The notes under the pieces: model-generated
Seen by the model: the letters and a program-made list of their open reading frames with translations, nothing else
Told to the model about the DNA's origin: nothing
Database searches by the model: none
Made by a program: the position numbers and the translations under genes
NCBI GenBank assembly: GCA_023957755.1
Contig: JAMLGT010000001.1
Span: 62,001-126,000 of the forward strand
Length of the DNA: 64,000 nt
Direction: 5' to 3'
DNA from: Chitinophagaceae bacterium
GTDB lineage: Bacteria > Bacteroidota > Bacteroidia > Chitinophagales > Chitinophagaceae
In this document: piece after piece, positions 19,102 to 26,087 of the stretch
Layout: every line of letters begins with the position of its first letter
Position numbering within the stretch: the stretch's first letter is position 1

Positions 19102-20304
19102 ATGTTACCCAACCAAAAAGATATCCAGCACAATGAATCTCACCCCTCTACCCGCAAGAAGGTGATTGTATTGGGCAGCGGCCCCAACAGAATAGGACAG
19201 GGAATAGAGTTTGACTATTGCTGCGTACATGGCCTGATGGCGATTAAGGAATGTGGAATGGAGGCTATAATGATAAATTGTAATCCGGAGACTGTCTCAA
19301 CTGATTTTGATATCGCTGACAAACTCTATTTCGAACCCGTATTCTGGGAGCATATCTGGGATATCATCGAACTGGAAAAACCATACGGTGTTATTGTGCA
19401 ATTAGGGGGGCAGACTGCACTGAAGCTTGCGAAAAGATTGGATGAGAAGGGGATAAAGATTATTGGAACCTCCTTTAATAACATGGATATAGCAGAGGAT
19501 AGAGGAAGGTTTAGTGATATGCTTAAAGCACTTGAGATTCCTTATCCAAAATACGGTACCGCATACACAACCGATGAGGCAATTGAGGTAGCTAACCAGG
19601 TGGGATACCCCGTGTTAGTACGCCCAAGCTATGTTTTGGGTGGGCAGCGTATGCGCATTGTTATAAACGATGAGGAGCTCGAAAGCGGCGTACTGAGCCT
19701 GCTCAAACACCTGCCGGGTAATAAAATACTGATTGACCATTTCCTTGACCGTTGCCAGGAAGCCGAGATTGATGCCATCTTCGACGGGGATACTTTTCAT
19801 GTCATGGGTGTGATGGAGCATATCGAACCTGCAGGTATCCATAGTGGCGATAGTAATGCAGTGTTGCCCCAATTCAACCTAAGCCCGCTCATTGTACAGA
19901 CAATGGAAGAATATGCGGAAAAGATAGCCAGAGCGCTCAATATTCGCGGACTTATCAATATCCAGTTTGCCATCAAAGACAACATTGTGTATGTGATTGA
20001 GGCTAATCCGCGCGCATCGCGCACTACTCCTTTTATTGCAAAGGCATATCAGATTCCATACCTGAACATCGCCACAAAGGTGATGCTGGGCGAAGCGAAA
20101 CTTAAGGACTATACATTTGAGAAAAAGCTGAAAGGCTTTGCTATTAAAGAACCTGTTTTCTCGTTCCATAAATTCCCTCATGTAAATATGGGATTAGGCC
20201 CCGAAATGAAGAGTACCGGCGAATCTATCCGCTTCATTAAAGATCTGAAAGATCCCTACTTCAGGCAGCTATATAAGGAGAGGAGCATCTATCTGAGCAA
20301 ATAA
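19102..20304 (+). CDS. carB: Carbamoyl-phosphate synthase large chain, C-terminal part (split gene)
   Basis: 400-residue carbamate-phosphorylating half of CarB. After about 20 polar residues it enters IVLGSGPNRIGQGIEFDYC, then PETVSTDFD, the ATP-grasp text RPSYVLGGQRMRIV and IEANPRASRTTPF. It ends in PVFSFHKFPHVNMGLGPEMKSTGES and a short tail, without the MGS-like allosteric domain of E. coli CarB, which from memory is normal for Bacteroidota. It needs the N-terminal half for activity in the normal enzyme, where the two sites are joined by an ammonia/carbamate tunnel. The ATG at 19102 is the first start after the stop at 19092, allowing termination-reinitiation. It is convergent with the HExxH gene, with 8 bases between them. 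Confidence 0.93.
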   Translation: MLPNQKDIQHNESHPSTRKKVIVLGSGPNRIGQGIEFDYCCVHGLMAIKECGMEAIMINCNPETVSTDFDIADKLYFEPVFWEHIWDIIELEKPYGVIVQLGGQTALKLAKRLDEKGIKIIGTSFNNMDIAEDRGRFSDMLKALEIPYPKYGTAYTTDEAIEVANQVGYPVLVRPSYVLGGQRMRIVINDEELESGVLSLLKHLPGNKILIDHFLDRCQEAEIDAIFDGDTFHVMGVMEHIEPAGIHSGDSNAVLPQFNLSPLIVQTMEEYAEKIARALNIRGLINIQFAIKDNIVYVIEANPRASRTTPFIAKAYQIPYLNIATKVMLGEAKLKDYTFEKKLKGFAIKEPVFSFHKFPHVNMGLGPEMKSTGESIRFIKDLKDPYFRQLYKERSIYLSK

Positions 20305-20312
20305 TCTACTCA

Positions 20313-20633
20313 TCAGGCCGATTCAGCTTTACGTGCTTCTACTTCGAATTTGTTATTCGTGTATCCATACCTGATACTCTGATACAGGTATTTACAGATA
20401 AAAGAGAAAAATCCATTTTCATCATACTGCCTTACATGGCACAGTTCATGCCTTACCCATCTTTCATTTTTCAGAAATGTATCAGGATTAACATTCCACA
20501 AATGTATAGTATGGCCCAACACGATAGCCATATTGGCCGCCTTTAACCGCCGCGCAGCAAGTCTTGCAATCCAGGAGTGTTCCTTCAGAAAAAATTTTTG
20601 ATTATTACGAACGTATGGCAAGGATTTCTTCAC
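20313..20633 (-). CDS. Small HExxH-motif protein (DUF4157-like)
   Basis: 106-residue protein with the zinc-peptidase-like motif HELCH (residues 62-66) inside WVRHELCHVRQYDENGFFSF. The surrounding text resembles short DUF4157-type proteins of Bacteroidota. No signal peptide or membrane segment is seen, and no third zinc ligand can be assigned with confidence, so protease activity is unproven. The longest frame starts at a GTG (20633) and overlaps the 3' end of bcp by 29 bases in another frame. A TTG at 20621 is an alternative. The overlap suggests coupling to bcp. It converges on carB. Confidence 0.7.
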   Translation of the reverse strand: MKKSLPYVRNNQKFFLKEHSWIARLAARRLKAANMAIVLGHTIHLWNVNPDTFLKNERWVRHELCHVRQYDENGFFSFICKYLYQSIRYGYTNNKFEVEARKAESA

Positions 20634-21072
20634 TATGCACTTTCGATTTCGGTTTCCTGAATACTTTAAAGATAACTCCTTTTTCGTCTATCAGAAACGT
20701 GGTTCGCTTCAGTCCCATCCTTCGGATTCCATACATATTTTTCTCGCCCCAGACTCCGTACTGATTGATAATCTTCTTATCCGGGTCGGCTGCCAGTCGG
20801 AAAGGAAGCGAATGCTTTGTCTCAAATCTTTTATGGCTGCTCTCATCGTCAGGGCTCAAACCAATTACTTCGTAACCGGCTCTTTTCAGTGCATCAAAAT
20901 TATCCCTGAGGTTACAGGCTTCTACAGTACAGGTGGGGGTCATATCTTTCGGATAGAAGTAGAGCACCACTCTCCTGCCACCATAATCTGCCAAAGAAAA
21001 TTGTTTGCCATCCTGATCTGTAGCCGTAAACACAGGCGCTTCCATTCCTTCAGTTAATTCTGCCATATTCAA
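20605..21072 (-). CDS. bcp: Thioredoxin-dependent thiol peroxidase (BCP/PrxQ type)
   Basis: 155-residue cytoplasmic peroxiredoxin that reduces hydrogen peroxide and organic peroxides with electrons from thioredoxin. The peroxidatic site reads YPKDMTPTCTVEACNLRD, with peroxidatic Cys48 and resolving Cys53, the two-cysteine spacing of the PrxQ/BCP class. The usual Gly in TPGCT is Thr here. The thioredoxin fold continues with VIGLSPDD and TTFLIDEKGVIFKVF. The start could be the ATG at 21072 or the one 6 bases later. It is followed by the overlapping HExxH gene and preceded by the M23 peptidase gene 8 bases away on the same strand. Confidence 0.94.
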   Translation of the reverse strand: MNMAELTEGMEAPVFTATDQDGKQFSLADYGGRRVVLYFYPKDMTPTCTVEACNLRDNFDALKRAGYEVIGLSPDDESSHKRFETKHSLPFRLAADPDKKIINQYGVWGEKNMYGIRRMGLKRTTFLIDEKGVIFKVFRKPKSKVHSEEILAIRS

Positions 21073-21080
21073 TGAGTTTA

Positions 21081-22805
21081 TTAGCGGGTAAAGTTATAAA
21101 CCTTTTCGGTGGCGTTGCCCACTGCATCTTCCACATATATTTTCAACTCATGTTTTCCTTTAGGGCAGTTTTCATCAAACCGATATATAAAGTTCCTGCC
21201 CTTGTCATTGCTAAACATCAGCCATTTGCCATCCAGCTCTGCTCTGAAGTTTTTGATTACATTATTATTGTCCTTCGGTGTAAACACTATAGATGTGCGC
21301 CCTGCCAGATTAGCTCCATTGGGGAAACCACCTGTAATTACGGGAGGCTCATGATCTTCAACCAAATCAAACTCTCCAAATGTGCGAAACCTGGCGGTGT
21401 ACCACTCGCCTTCCTTAATAGCAGGCACAGTCTCCGTACTGCCCTTCCACCTCCTCCTAATCAGCGCCTTCGTATCATCTGCCACCTCAGCATCCGCCTT
21501 CAGCCTCACCGTCATATAAGATTGAATAGGCACCAACGGACTGGCCACGGTGAATACTGAAGAGAGTGCGCTTCCTTCGGGTTGTTTTCTCTCCGTTACC
21601 CTGAAGAGCAGCGAGTCATACAAGGCATCAGCCGGCATATAAATCTGAATATTCCCCTCTTCAAATACATTCACAAATCCCGGAAAAAATTCTTTTGAAA
21701 ATGCTTCCTTTGGCTGGCGACCTGTTTCCCGAATCAATCCTTTCTTAATGCTGAACTCGATGACAGAGGTATTACCGTTGGCATCCTTTACTTCTATTTT
21801 GACGGGATGCACTTGAGAGTCGTCCAATTCATATACCCCATCGCCCTGAATATCCTTATAGACACCCTCCGGATATCCCGGCAGTCGGCTCAGGTGCTGG
21901 ATATAAGGCCCGCCCGCAAGTTTTGTTTTATAATCTATATGGGCATTTAGATAGCGCGTTTCGTCATAACTGATACTGTCTAGTAAAAAAGACGACAGCG
22001 GTTCATTATCTACGAATATGGTTCCCTGATAGATACCATTAGGATTTGTACTTCCACTTTGCTTGTCATTAGCAGTAATACCAAAACTCACCTTATCAGT
22101 ATGCGCAGTTATGACACTCTGTGCGGCTACATATCTATTTCCCACTTTTCTTAATGGGATATGCAAAGGCGACTGTTCGTAGGTGCTCTTACAGCGATCA
22201 AACATATACAGATGGACTATGGTCGGCGGCACATTGTCCGGAATAGGCATCCCAAAAAGAAGAGGATTAAGCACTTTTTCAGTCCTGGTATCTCTTATTT
22301 CAAAGTGAACGTGAGGGCCGGCGCTTCCGCCTGTATTCCCACTCAGTGCGATGAACTGCCCCTTCTTCACTGGAAACCGGGTTGGATCCGGTTCAAGGTT
22401 TATCTGCCAAGACTCCTGTTCGTATTGTTTTTGTTTCACATACCGTTCCAGTGCGGGAAAAAATTTGTTGAGGTGGCCATAAACCGTGGTCAGCCCATTG
22501 GGATGATTAATATAGATTGCCAGGCCAAAACCAAAAGGCCCTACACTTACTCTGGACACATACCCATCCGCAGCAGCTACGACTGTCTTATTTTCAGCCT
22601 GATCAGTCCGGCAGTCGAGCCCCATGTGATAATGGTTAGTCCGCAACTCCCCGAAATTAGCCGAGAGACTGATGCGCACATCTTTCACAGGATAGATAAA
22701 ATACTTCTGAGGATAATCTCGCGCGTTAAAATATTGCGCAAAAACAGCGGGTGTGAAAAAACAAATTACTACTAACTGAAATAAAAACTTTGTAAGCCGA
22801 TTCAA
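21081..22805 (-). CDS. M23 family metallopeptidase (LytM-like), exported
   Basis: 574-residue exported protein with a LytM/M23 peptidoglycan-endopeptidase-type domain near the N-terminus. It has a Sec signal peptide (to about residue 23, VFAQ), then HYHMGLDCR (His60 and Asp64 of the HxxxD motif), VYGHLNKF (His111) and GPHVHFEIRD (His165 and His167). All zinc and catalytic positions appear present. The remaining 400 residues are beta-rich with no family I can name; Ig-like segments such as DHEPPVITGGFPNG occur near the end. The longest frame begins with a TTG at 22838, but that codon lies inside a TAGATTTG promoter-like box. The TTG at 22805 gives a clean signal peptide and is preferred. Confidence 0.87.
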   Translation of the reverse strand: MNRLTKFLFQLVVICFFTPAVFAQYFNARDYPQKYFIYPVKDVRISLSANFGELRTNHYHMGLDCRTDQAENKTVVAAADGYVSRVSVGPFGFGLAIYINHPNGLTTVYGHLNKFFPALERYVKQKQYEQESWQINLEPDPTRFPVKKGQFIALSGNTGGSAGPHVHFEIRDTRTEKVLNPLLFGMPIPDNVPPTIVHLYMFDRCKSTYEQSPLHIPLRKVGNRYVAAQSVITAHTDKVSFGITANDKQSGSTNPNGIYQGTIFVDNEPLSSFLLDSISYDETRYLNAHIDYKTKLAGGPYIQHLSRLPGYPEGVYKDIQGDGVYELDDSQVHPVKIEVKDANGNTSVIEFSIKKGLIRETGRQPKEAFSKEFFPGFVNVFEEGNIQIYMPADALYDSLLFRVTERKQPEGSALSSVFTVASPLVPIQSYMTVRLKADAEVADDTKALIRRRWKGSTETVPAIKEGEWYTARFRTFGEFDLVEDHEPPVITGGFPNGANLAGRTSIVFTPKDNNNVIKNFRAELDGKWLMFSNDKGRNFIYRFDENCPKGKHELKIYVEDAVGNATEKVYNFTR

Positions 22806-22835
22806 CTGGGTAACGATTATTTTTGGGTTAGATTG

Positions 22836-22843
22836 CAAATCTA
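22836..22843 (-). promoter_or_regulatory. Candidate -7 promoter box for the M23 peptidase gene
   Basis: TAGATTTG on the minus strand is an exact TAnnTTTG match, 30 bases before the chosen TTG start at 22805. Confidence 0.45.
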
Positions 22844-22864
22844 AGCACTAAAAAATTTATTGGC

Positions 22865-23152
22865 ATGACAAGAAATGAAAAGCTCACCACATTGCTTCTC
22901 GGCGCTGCTGCTGCATGGGCAGTCTATGAAATTATTTCTATGCCTGATGCTGAACGCGAAACACTATGCCGAAATGCAAAGAAAACAATCAGTACATTTC
23001 TTGAAGATCCCGACAATGCACCACCCGAAATAAATTCACTTTTGGGAAAATACCAAAGTGGAGAAGAAATCGACTGGATAGAGATACTGTACCTGCTGAG
23101 GAAAACTTATAAAAAGATAGCCGCCGAAGATAACTTAACGACGGCTCTATAA
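22865..23152 (+). CDS. Small membrane-anchored protein of unknown function
   Basis: 95-residue protein that I do not recognise as a named family. Residues about 7-25 form one hydrophobic segment (LTTLLLGAAAAWAVYEI). The rest is a polar, helical tail rich in acidic residues. The layout resembles YtxH-type small anchored proteins, but no specific motif supports that. It has a good ATG at 22865, is divergent from the M23 peptidase gene, and is convergent with the SIS gene, 16 bases away. Its monocistronic position and amino-acid make-up support a real gene. Confidence 0.6.
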   Translation: MTRNEKLTTLLLGAAAAWAVYEIISMPDAERETLCRNAKKTISTFLEDPDNAPPEINSLLGKYQSGEEIDWIEILYLLRKTYKKIAAEDNLTTAL

Positions 23153-23168
23153 AATAAAAAGCCCTCTG

Positions 23169-23933
23169 CTACACTCCGGCTATACGTTCTTTATATACCG
23201 CCAAAGCCTCGTCTAACCGCTGTTTGGCAGTAGTGTCGCCCGGCACATTATGCGAAGGATGAATGTGTAGTTTAAATCCTCTCTCCACTAAAATTTCTGC
23301 AACGGTAGTTACCGTCATCCACACACAGGTTACAAAAGCCATAGTAGAAACAGGCCCCAGCTTATCCTGATGATCTTTGACCGGCACACTTGCATCTTCA
23401 ATCGGCGCACAGGAATCCACTACCACATCTGCAATATCAAAAATAGTTTTCCCACTCGAATGGCGTGTCTGCTTTCCTTTAGCGGCTGCGGCAGAACCGA
23501 AGGCTATCACCTTCATTCCTTTCTTCTTTGCCTCCAGGGCCACATCGATATTCACATTATTAATCCCTGAATGAGAAAAAATCCACATCGTATCTCTCGC
23601 GTCAAAATTGTATCCCTTCATAATCTCAACTCCATACCCTTCCACACGCTCCAAAAAAACAAACTGGTGTACTCCCATTTCTCCTGTGATATGAGTGAAA
23701 AAGGTTAATGGCAATTCCACCATGGGATGAAATCCTACAAACCCTCCTATACGCGGATACATCTCTTCTACCGGTATAGTGGCATGGCCACAGCCAAACG
23801 TGTGTACCCATCGTTTTGCCTCAATACTATCCGCCATAATCTCTGCCGCTTTGCGAATATTCTCTATTTGAGTTTCTTCAATTTTCGTCATCACGTCTCT
23901 TGCATTGGCAAGCCATTGTTTTGCTAACATCAT
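23169..23933 (-). CDS. SIS domain sugar-phosphate-binding protein (isomerase-like)
   Basis: 254-residue SIS-domain protein of the UPF0309 type, related to phosphosugar isomerases and MurQ-like enzymes. An N-terminal helical part (about 1-35) precedes the alpha/beta SIS fold with VHTFGCGHATIPVEEMYPRIGG, WIFSHSGIN and KVIAFGSAAAAKG. ADVVVDSCAPIEDASV and a late HPSHNVPGDTTA may line the sugar site. It is the last gene of a ROK kinase / MFS permease / SIS operon; the MFS stop is only 1 base from its start. Context suggests handling of a phosphorylated hexose or amino sugar made by the ROK kinase. The exact reaction cannot be read from sequence. Confidence 0.86.
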   Translation of the reverse strand: MMLAKQWLANARDVMTKIEETQIENIRKAAEIMADSIEAKRWVHTFGCGHATIPVEEMYPRIGGFVGFHPMVELPLTFFTHITGEMGVHQFVFLERVEGYGVEIMKGYNFDARDTMWIFSHSGINNVNIDVALEAKKKGMKVIAFGSAAAAKGKQTRHSSGKTIFDIADVVVDSCAPIEDASVPVKDHQDKLGPVSTMAFVTCVWMTVTTVAEILVERGFKLHIHPSHNVPGDTTAKQRLDEALAVYKERIAGV

Positions 23934-23934
23934 T

Positions 23935-25083
23935 TTATCTGTCTTTTAATTTTTGAATAATCAGTATGAAAAGAAAAGCCATGCAGGCAATTTCAACATA
24001 GGCAACCGTGGTAAGATGGTGAATTCCAAATCGATCCACGATTATCCCCATAAGATAATTTACAAGCATATTTCCCGCAAGGGCTATTACAAATACAAAG
24101 CTAAATGCCGTACCGGACAAATGAGCAAAATGCTTACCCGTAAATCCAAGCATTAGCGGAAAACCCTCTGCAAGACCTGCCCCTGAAAGTATGAGGCCCA
24201 TAATAATAACTATATGACTTGTGCCAAACTGCATCAGCCCCACTCCTGCAAAAAGCATCGCCAGACATGCCCATAGCAACCGTGTCTCCGGTACCCTGCG
24301 CAACACGCTTCCACTGAGAAGTCGCATCACTACCATCCCGACAATATGCATTGATAGTGCAAAAAGCGCCGTCCCCTTATCCATCGTACCCTTTTCTGTA
24401 AGGTATGTGGTAGTCCAGTTATTGATTATCGCTTCAAAACTGCTTTGGAAGAAGAGAAAAAAAGCAATCAGAAGTAGTAACAAACTGAGCAATCCTTTCA
24501 GCTGAAAACTCCCATTTGTCAGACGATGTTTTGCGGGCGGAAAATCTACAAACAAGTAGAAAACTGCCACCAGTAGCGGTAGCCATCCCAGAATGGCCAT
24601 TATCTTAAACGAGGATACTTGTGCATCAAATGCACTTAATAATAATGGCATCCCCAGCGCACCCAGCCCGAAAAATACACCCAACAAACTTAGATTCGCC
24701 CCTTTATGTGTGTCACTAATATCAGACACTACCGCATTGGCGGCCCCGTTTATTATCCCACCGCCAAAGCCGAAAAGAAATACAAATCCGCGTAGTGCTT
24801 CATGCGAATTACTGTAAGCCAATCCCTCGAAACCAGCAAACATCGCGAGACACGCAGATATCAGAAGGTATCTGTAACCATATTTGTCGCATATCGGGCC
24901 AAAAATCAATGACCCTCCAAGAATGCCAAACGGCAGTATAGAAAACAGCGTACCCGACTCTGTACCACTAAGCTGGAACTTTTCCTGCAAGTCTGTAGCC
25001 AGTGATCCCATTGCAATCAGGCAAACTCCAAACAGAAGCATTCCGGCACAAGCGGCAATAAAAGCGGGGAGATTCTTATGCAT
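23935..25083 (-). CDS. MFS transporter, probable sugar permease
   Basis: 382-residue, 12-segment major facilitator. The inter-helix loop motif near residues 60-75 (FGPICDKYGYRY) and the repeat in the C-half (LLSGSVLRRVPETRLLW) are visible. The general look (FGFGGGIINGAANAVVSDIS, SGAGLAEGFPLMLGF) resembles fucose/glucose permease-type MFS proteins. The ATG at 25083 overlaps the 3' end of the ROK kinase gene by 8 bases and gives a normal MFS N-terminus, so it is preferred over an in-frame ATG at 25143 deep inside that gene. Sandwiched between a ROK kinase and a SIS protein, it most likely imports the sugar that they process. Confidence 0.87.
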   Translation of the reverse strand: MHKNLPAFIAACAGMLLFGVCLIAMGSLATDLQEKFQLSGTESGTLFSILPFGILGGSLIFGPICDKYGYRYLLISACLAMFAGFEGLAYSNSHEALRGFVFLFGFGGGIINGAANAVVSDISDTHKGANLSLLGVFFGLGALGMPLLLSAFDAQVSSFKIMAILGWLPLLVAVFYLFVDFPPAKHRLTNGSFQLKGLLSLLLLLIAFFLFFQSSFEAIINNWTTTYLTEKGTMDKGTALFALSMHIVGMVVMRLLSGSVLRRVPETRLLWACLAMLFAGVGLMQFGTSHIVIIMGLILSGAGLAEGFPLMLGFTGKHFAHLSGTAFSFVFVIALAGNMLVNYLMGIIVDRFGIHHLTTVAYVEIACMAFLFILIIQKLKDR

Positions 25084-26035
25084 CAATAACAGAGGATTTT
25101 GAAATTTCTCTTGCAAGGAATGCCGCTCCATATAGTCCGGCATTACCTCCCAACAATGAGTGCGTTACCACAACCTCTTTCATACTTATAGGCTGTGCCC
25201 ATTTTGCAGACTCCTTCACAATTGCCGGAATCAAAGAAATTGCTGGTCCGAAAACACCTCCTCCAAAAATGATTCTTTCCGGATTAAACAGGCTCACCAT
25301 ATTTGCGGTCATCATTCCCCATAACCCGATACACTCCTTAATCACCTGCATGGCTACCTTGTCTTTCTTAAAATACGCATCAAATACATCTGCTGTAGTA
25401 AAATTTTTCTTCGCTTTGAGAATTCCCTTGTATGAATAATTCTTCTCAAGCACCTCACGAGCCAGCCTTACAATTCCATTCCCAGAGGCCACGCTTTCAA
25501 GACATCCGTATTTTTTATACTCCCGTATAAAAGGGCGATCGAGTGCCATCCATCCTGCAGCACCTGCCACTCCGCTTTTGCCCTGGATTATCCTGCCTCC
25601 GGAAATAACCCCCACTCCAACTCCTGTGCCTACAGCAATATACAGAGCATCATCACAACCCTTTGCAGCCCCCTGCCACCGCTCCCCCATAATATAACAG
25701 GCACGGTCATTCTGGATAATCAACGGAACTTTTCGGGATACGAATTTTAGTTCTTTTCTAAGCGGATAATTATCCCATTCGGGCAGGTTGGGCGCCCACA
25801 CAGTGCCTGATTTTTCATTATAAATTCCAGGTACTGAAACACCAATGGCTTCGACAGCACGTTTCCCATTTCCCGGCTTCAGGTGATCTCTGATTATTGT
25901 CTTTAACAGTTGACAAATCTCACTACCTCTCCGCCCGCCTACAGCAGTAGTGTCATTTGTAAGCATATATCCCTCACATGAAAATATTGCATGAGCCAGT
26001 TTGGTACCACCTAAATCTATCGCAAGAAAAGACAT
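25076..26035 (-). CDS. ROK family sugar kinase
   Basis: 319-residue cytoplasmic sugar kinase of the ROK family, which phosphorylates glucose, fructose, N-acetylglucosamine or related sugars with ATP. Motifs in order: LAIDLGGTKLAHAIF (ATP phosphate-binding loop), GVSVPGIYN, IIQNDRACYIMGE with the catalytic Asp, YIAVGTGVGVGVISGG, then GCLESVASGNGI, and FGGGVFGP near the end. The usual CxCGxxGC zinc cluster is reduced to a single cysteine (GCLES), as in some ROK glucokinases. There is no N-terminal helix-turn-helix, so it is not a repressor. It is the first gene of a tight three-gene operon with an MFS permease and a SIS protein. A 19-base palindrome precedes it. Confidence 0.9.
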   Translation of the reverse strand: MSFLAIDLGGTKLAHAIFSCEGYMLTNDTTAVGGRRGSEICQLLKTIIRDHLKPGNGKRAVEAIGVSVPGIYNEKSGTVWAPNLPEWDNYPLRKELKFVSRKVPLIIQNDRACYIMGERWQGAAKGCDDALYIAVGTGVGVGVISGGRIIQGKSGVAGAAGWMALDRPFIREYKKYGCLESVASGNGIVRLAREVLEKNYSYKGILKAKKNFTTADVFDAYFKKDKVAMQVIKECIGLWGMMTANMVSLFNPERIIFGGGVFGPAISLIPAIVKESAKWAQPISMKEVVVTHSLLGGNAGLYGAAFLAREISKSSVIDA

Positions 26036-26044
26036 AATTGAAAT

Positions 26045-26063
26045 TAGGAAAAATTTTTTCCTA
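26045..26063. promoter_or_regulatory. 19-base palindrome before the ROK/MFS/SIS operon
   Basis: TAGGAAAAA and TTTTTCCTA form 9-base arms around one central T, 10 bases upstream of the ROK kinase start and 24 bases downstream of the feoB stop. It could be a repressor operator or part of a weak feoB terminator; the position close to the start favours an operator. Confidence 0.4.
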
Positions 26064-26087
26064 TGCGATAAAAACTATGATTGCACG

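Noticed and set aside
26045-26063. Palindrome as a strong feoB terminator
   Set aside because: The stem is nearly all A-T with a one-base loop, which would fold poorly in RNA; operator use seems likelier.
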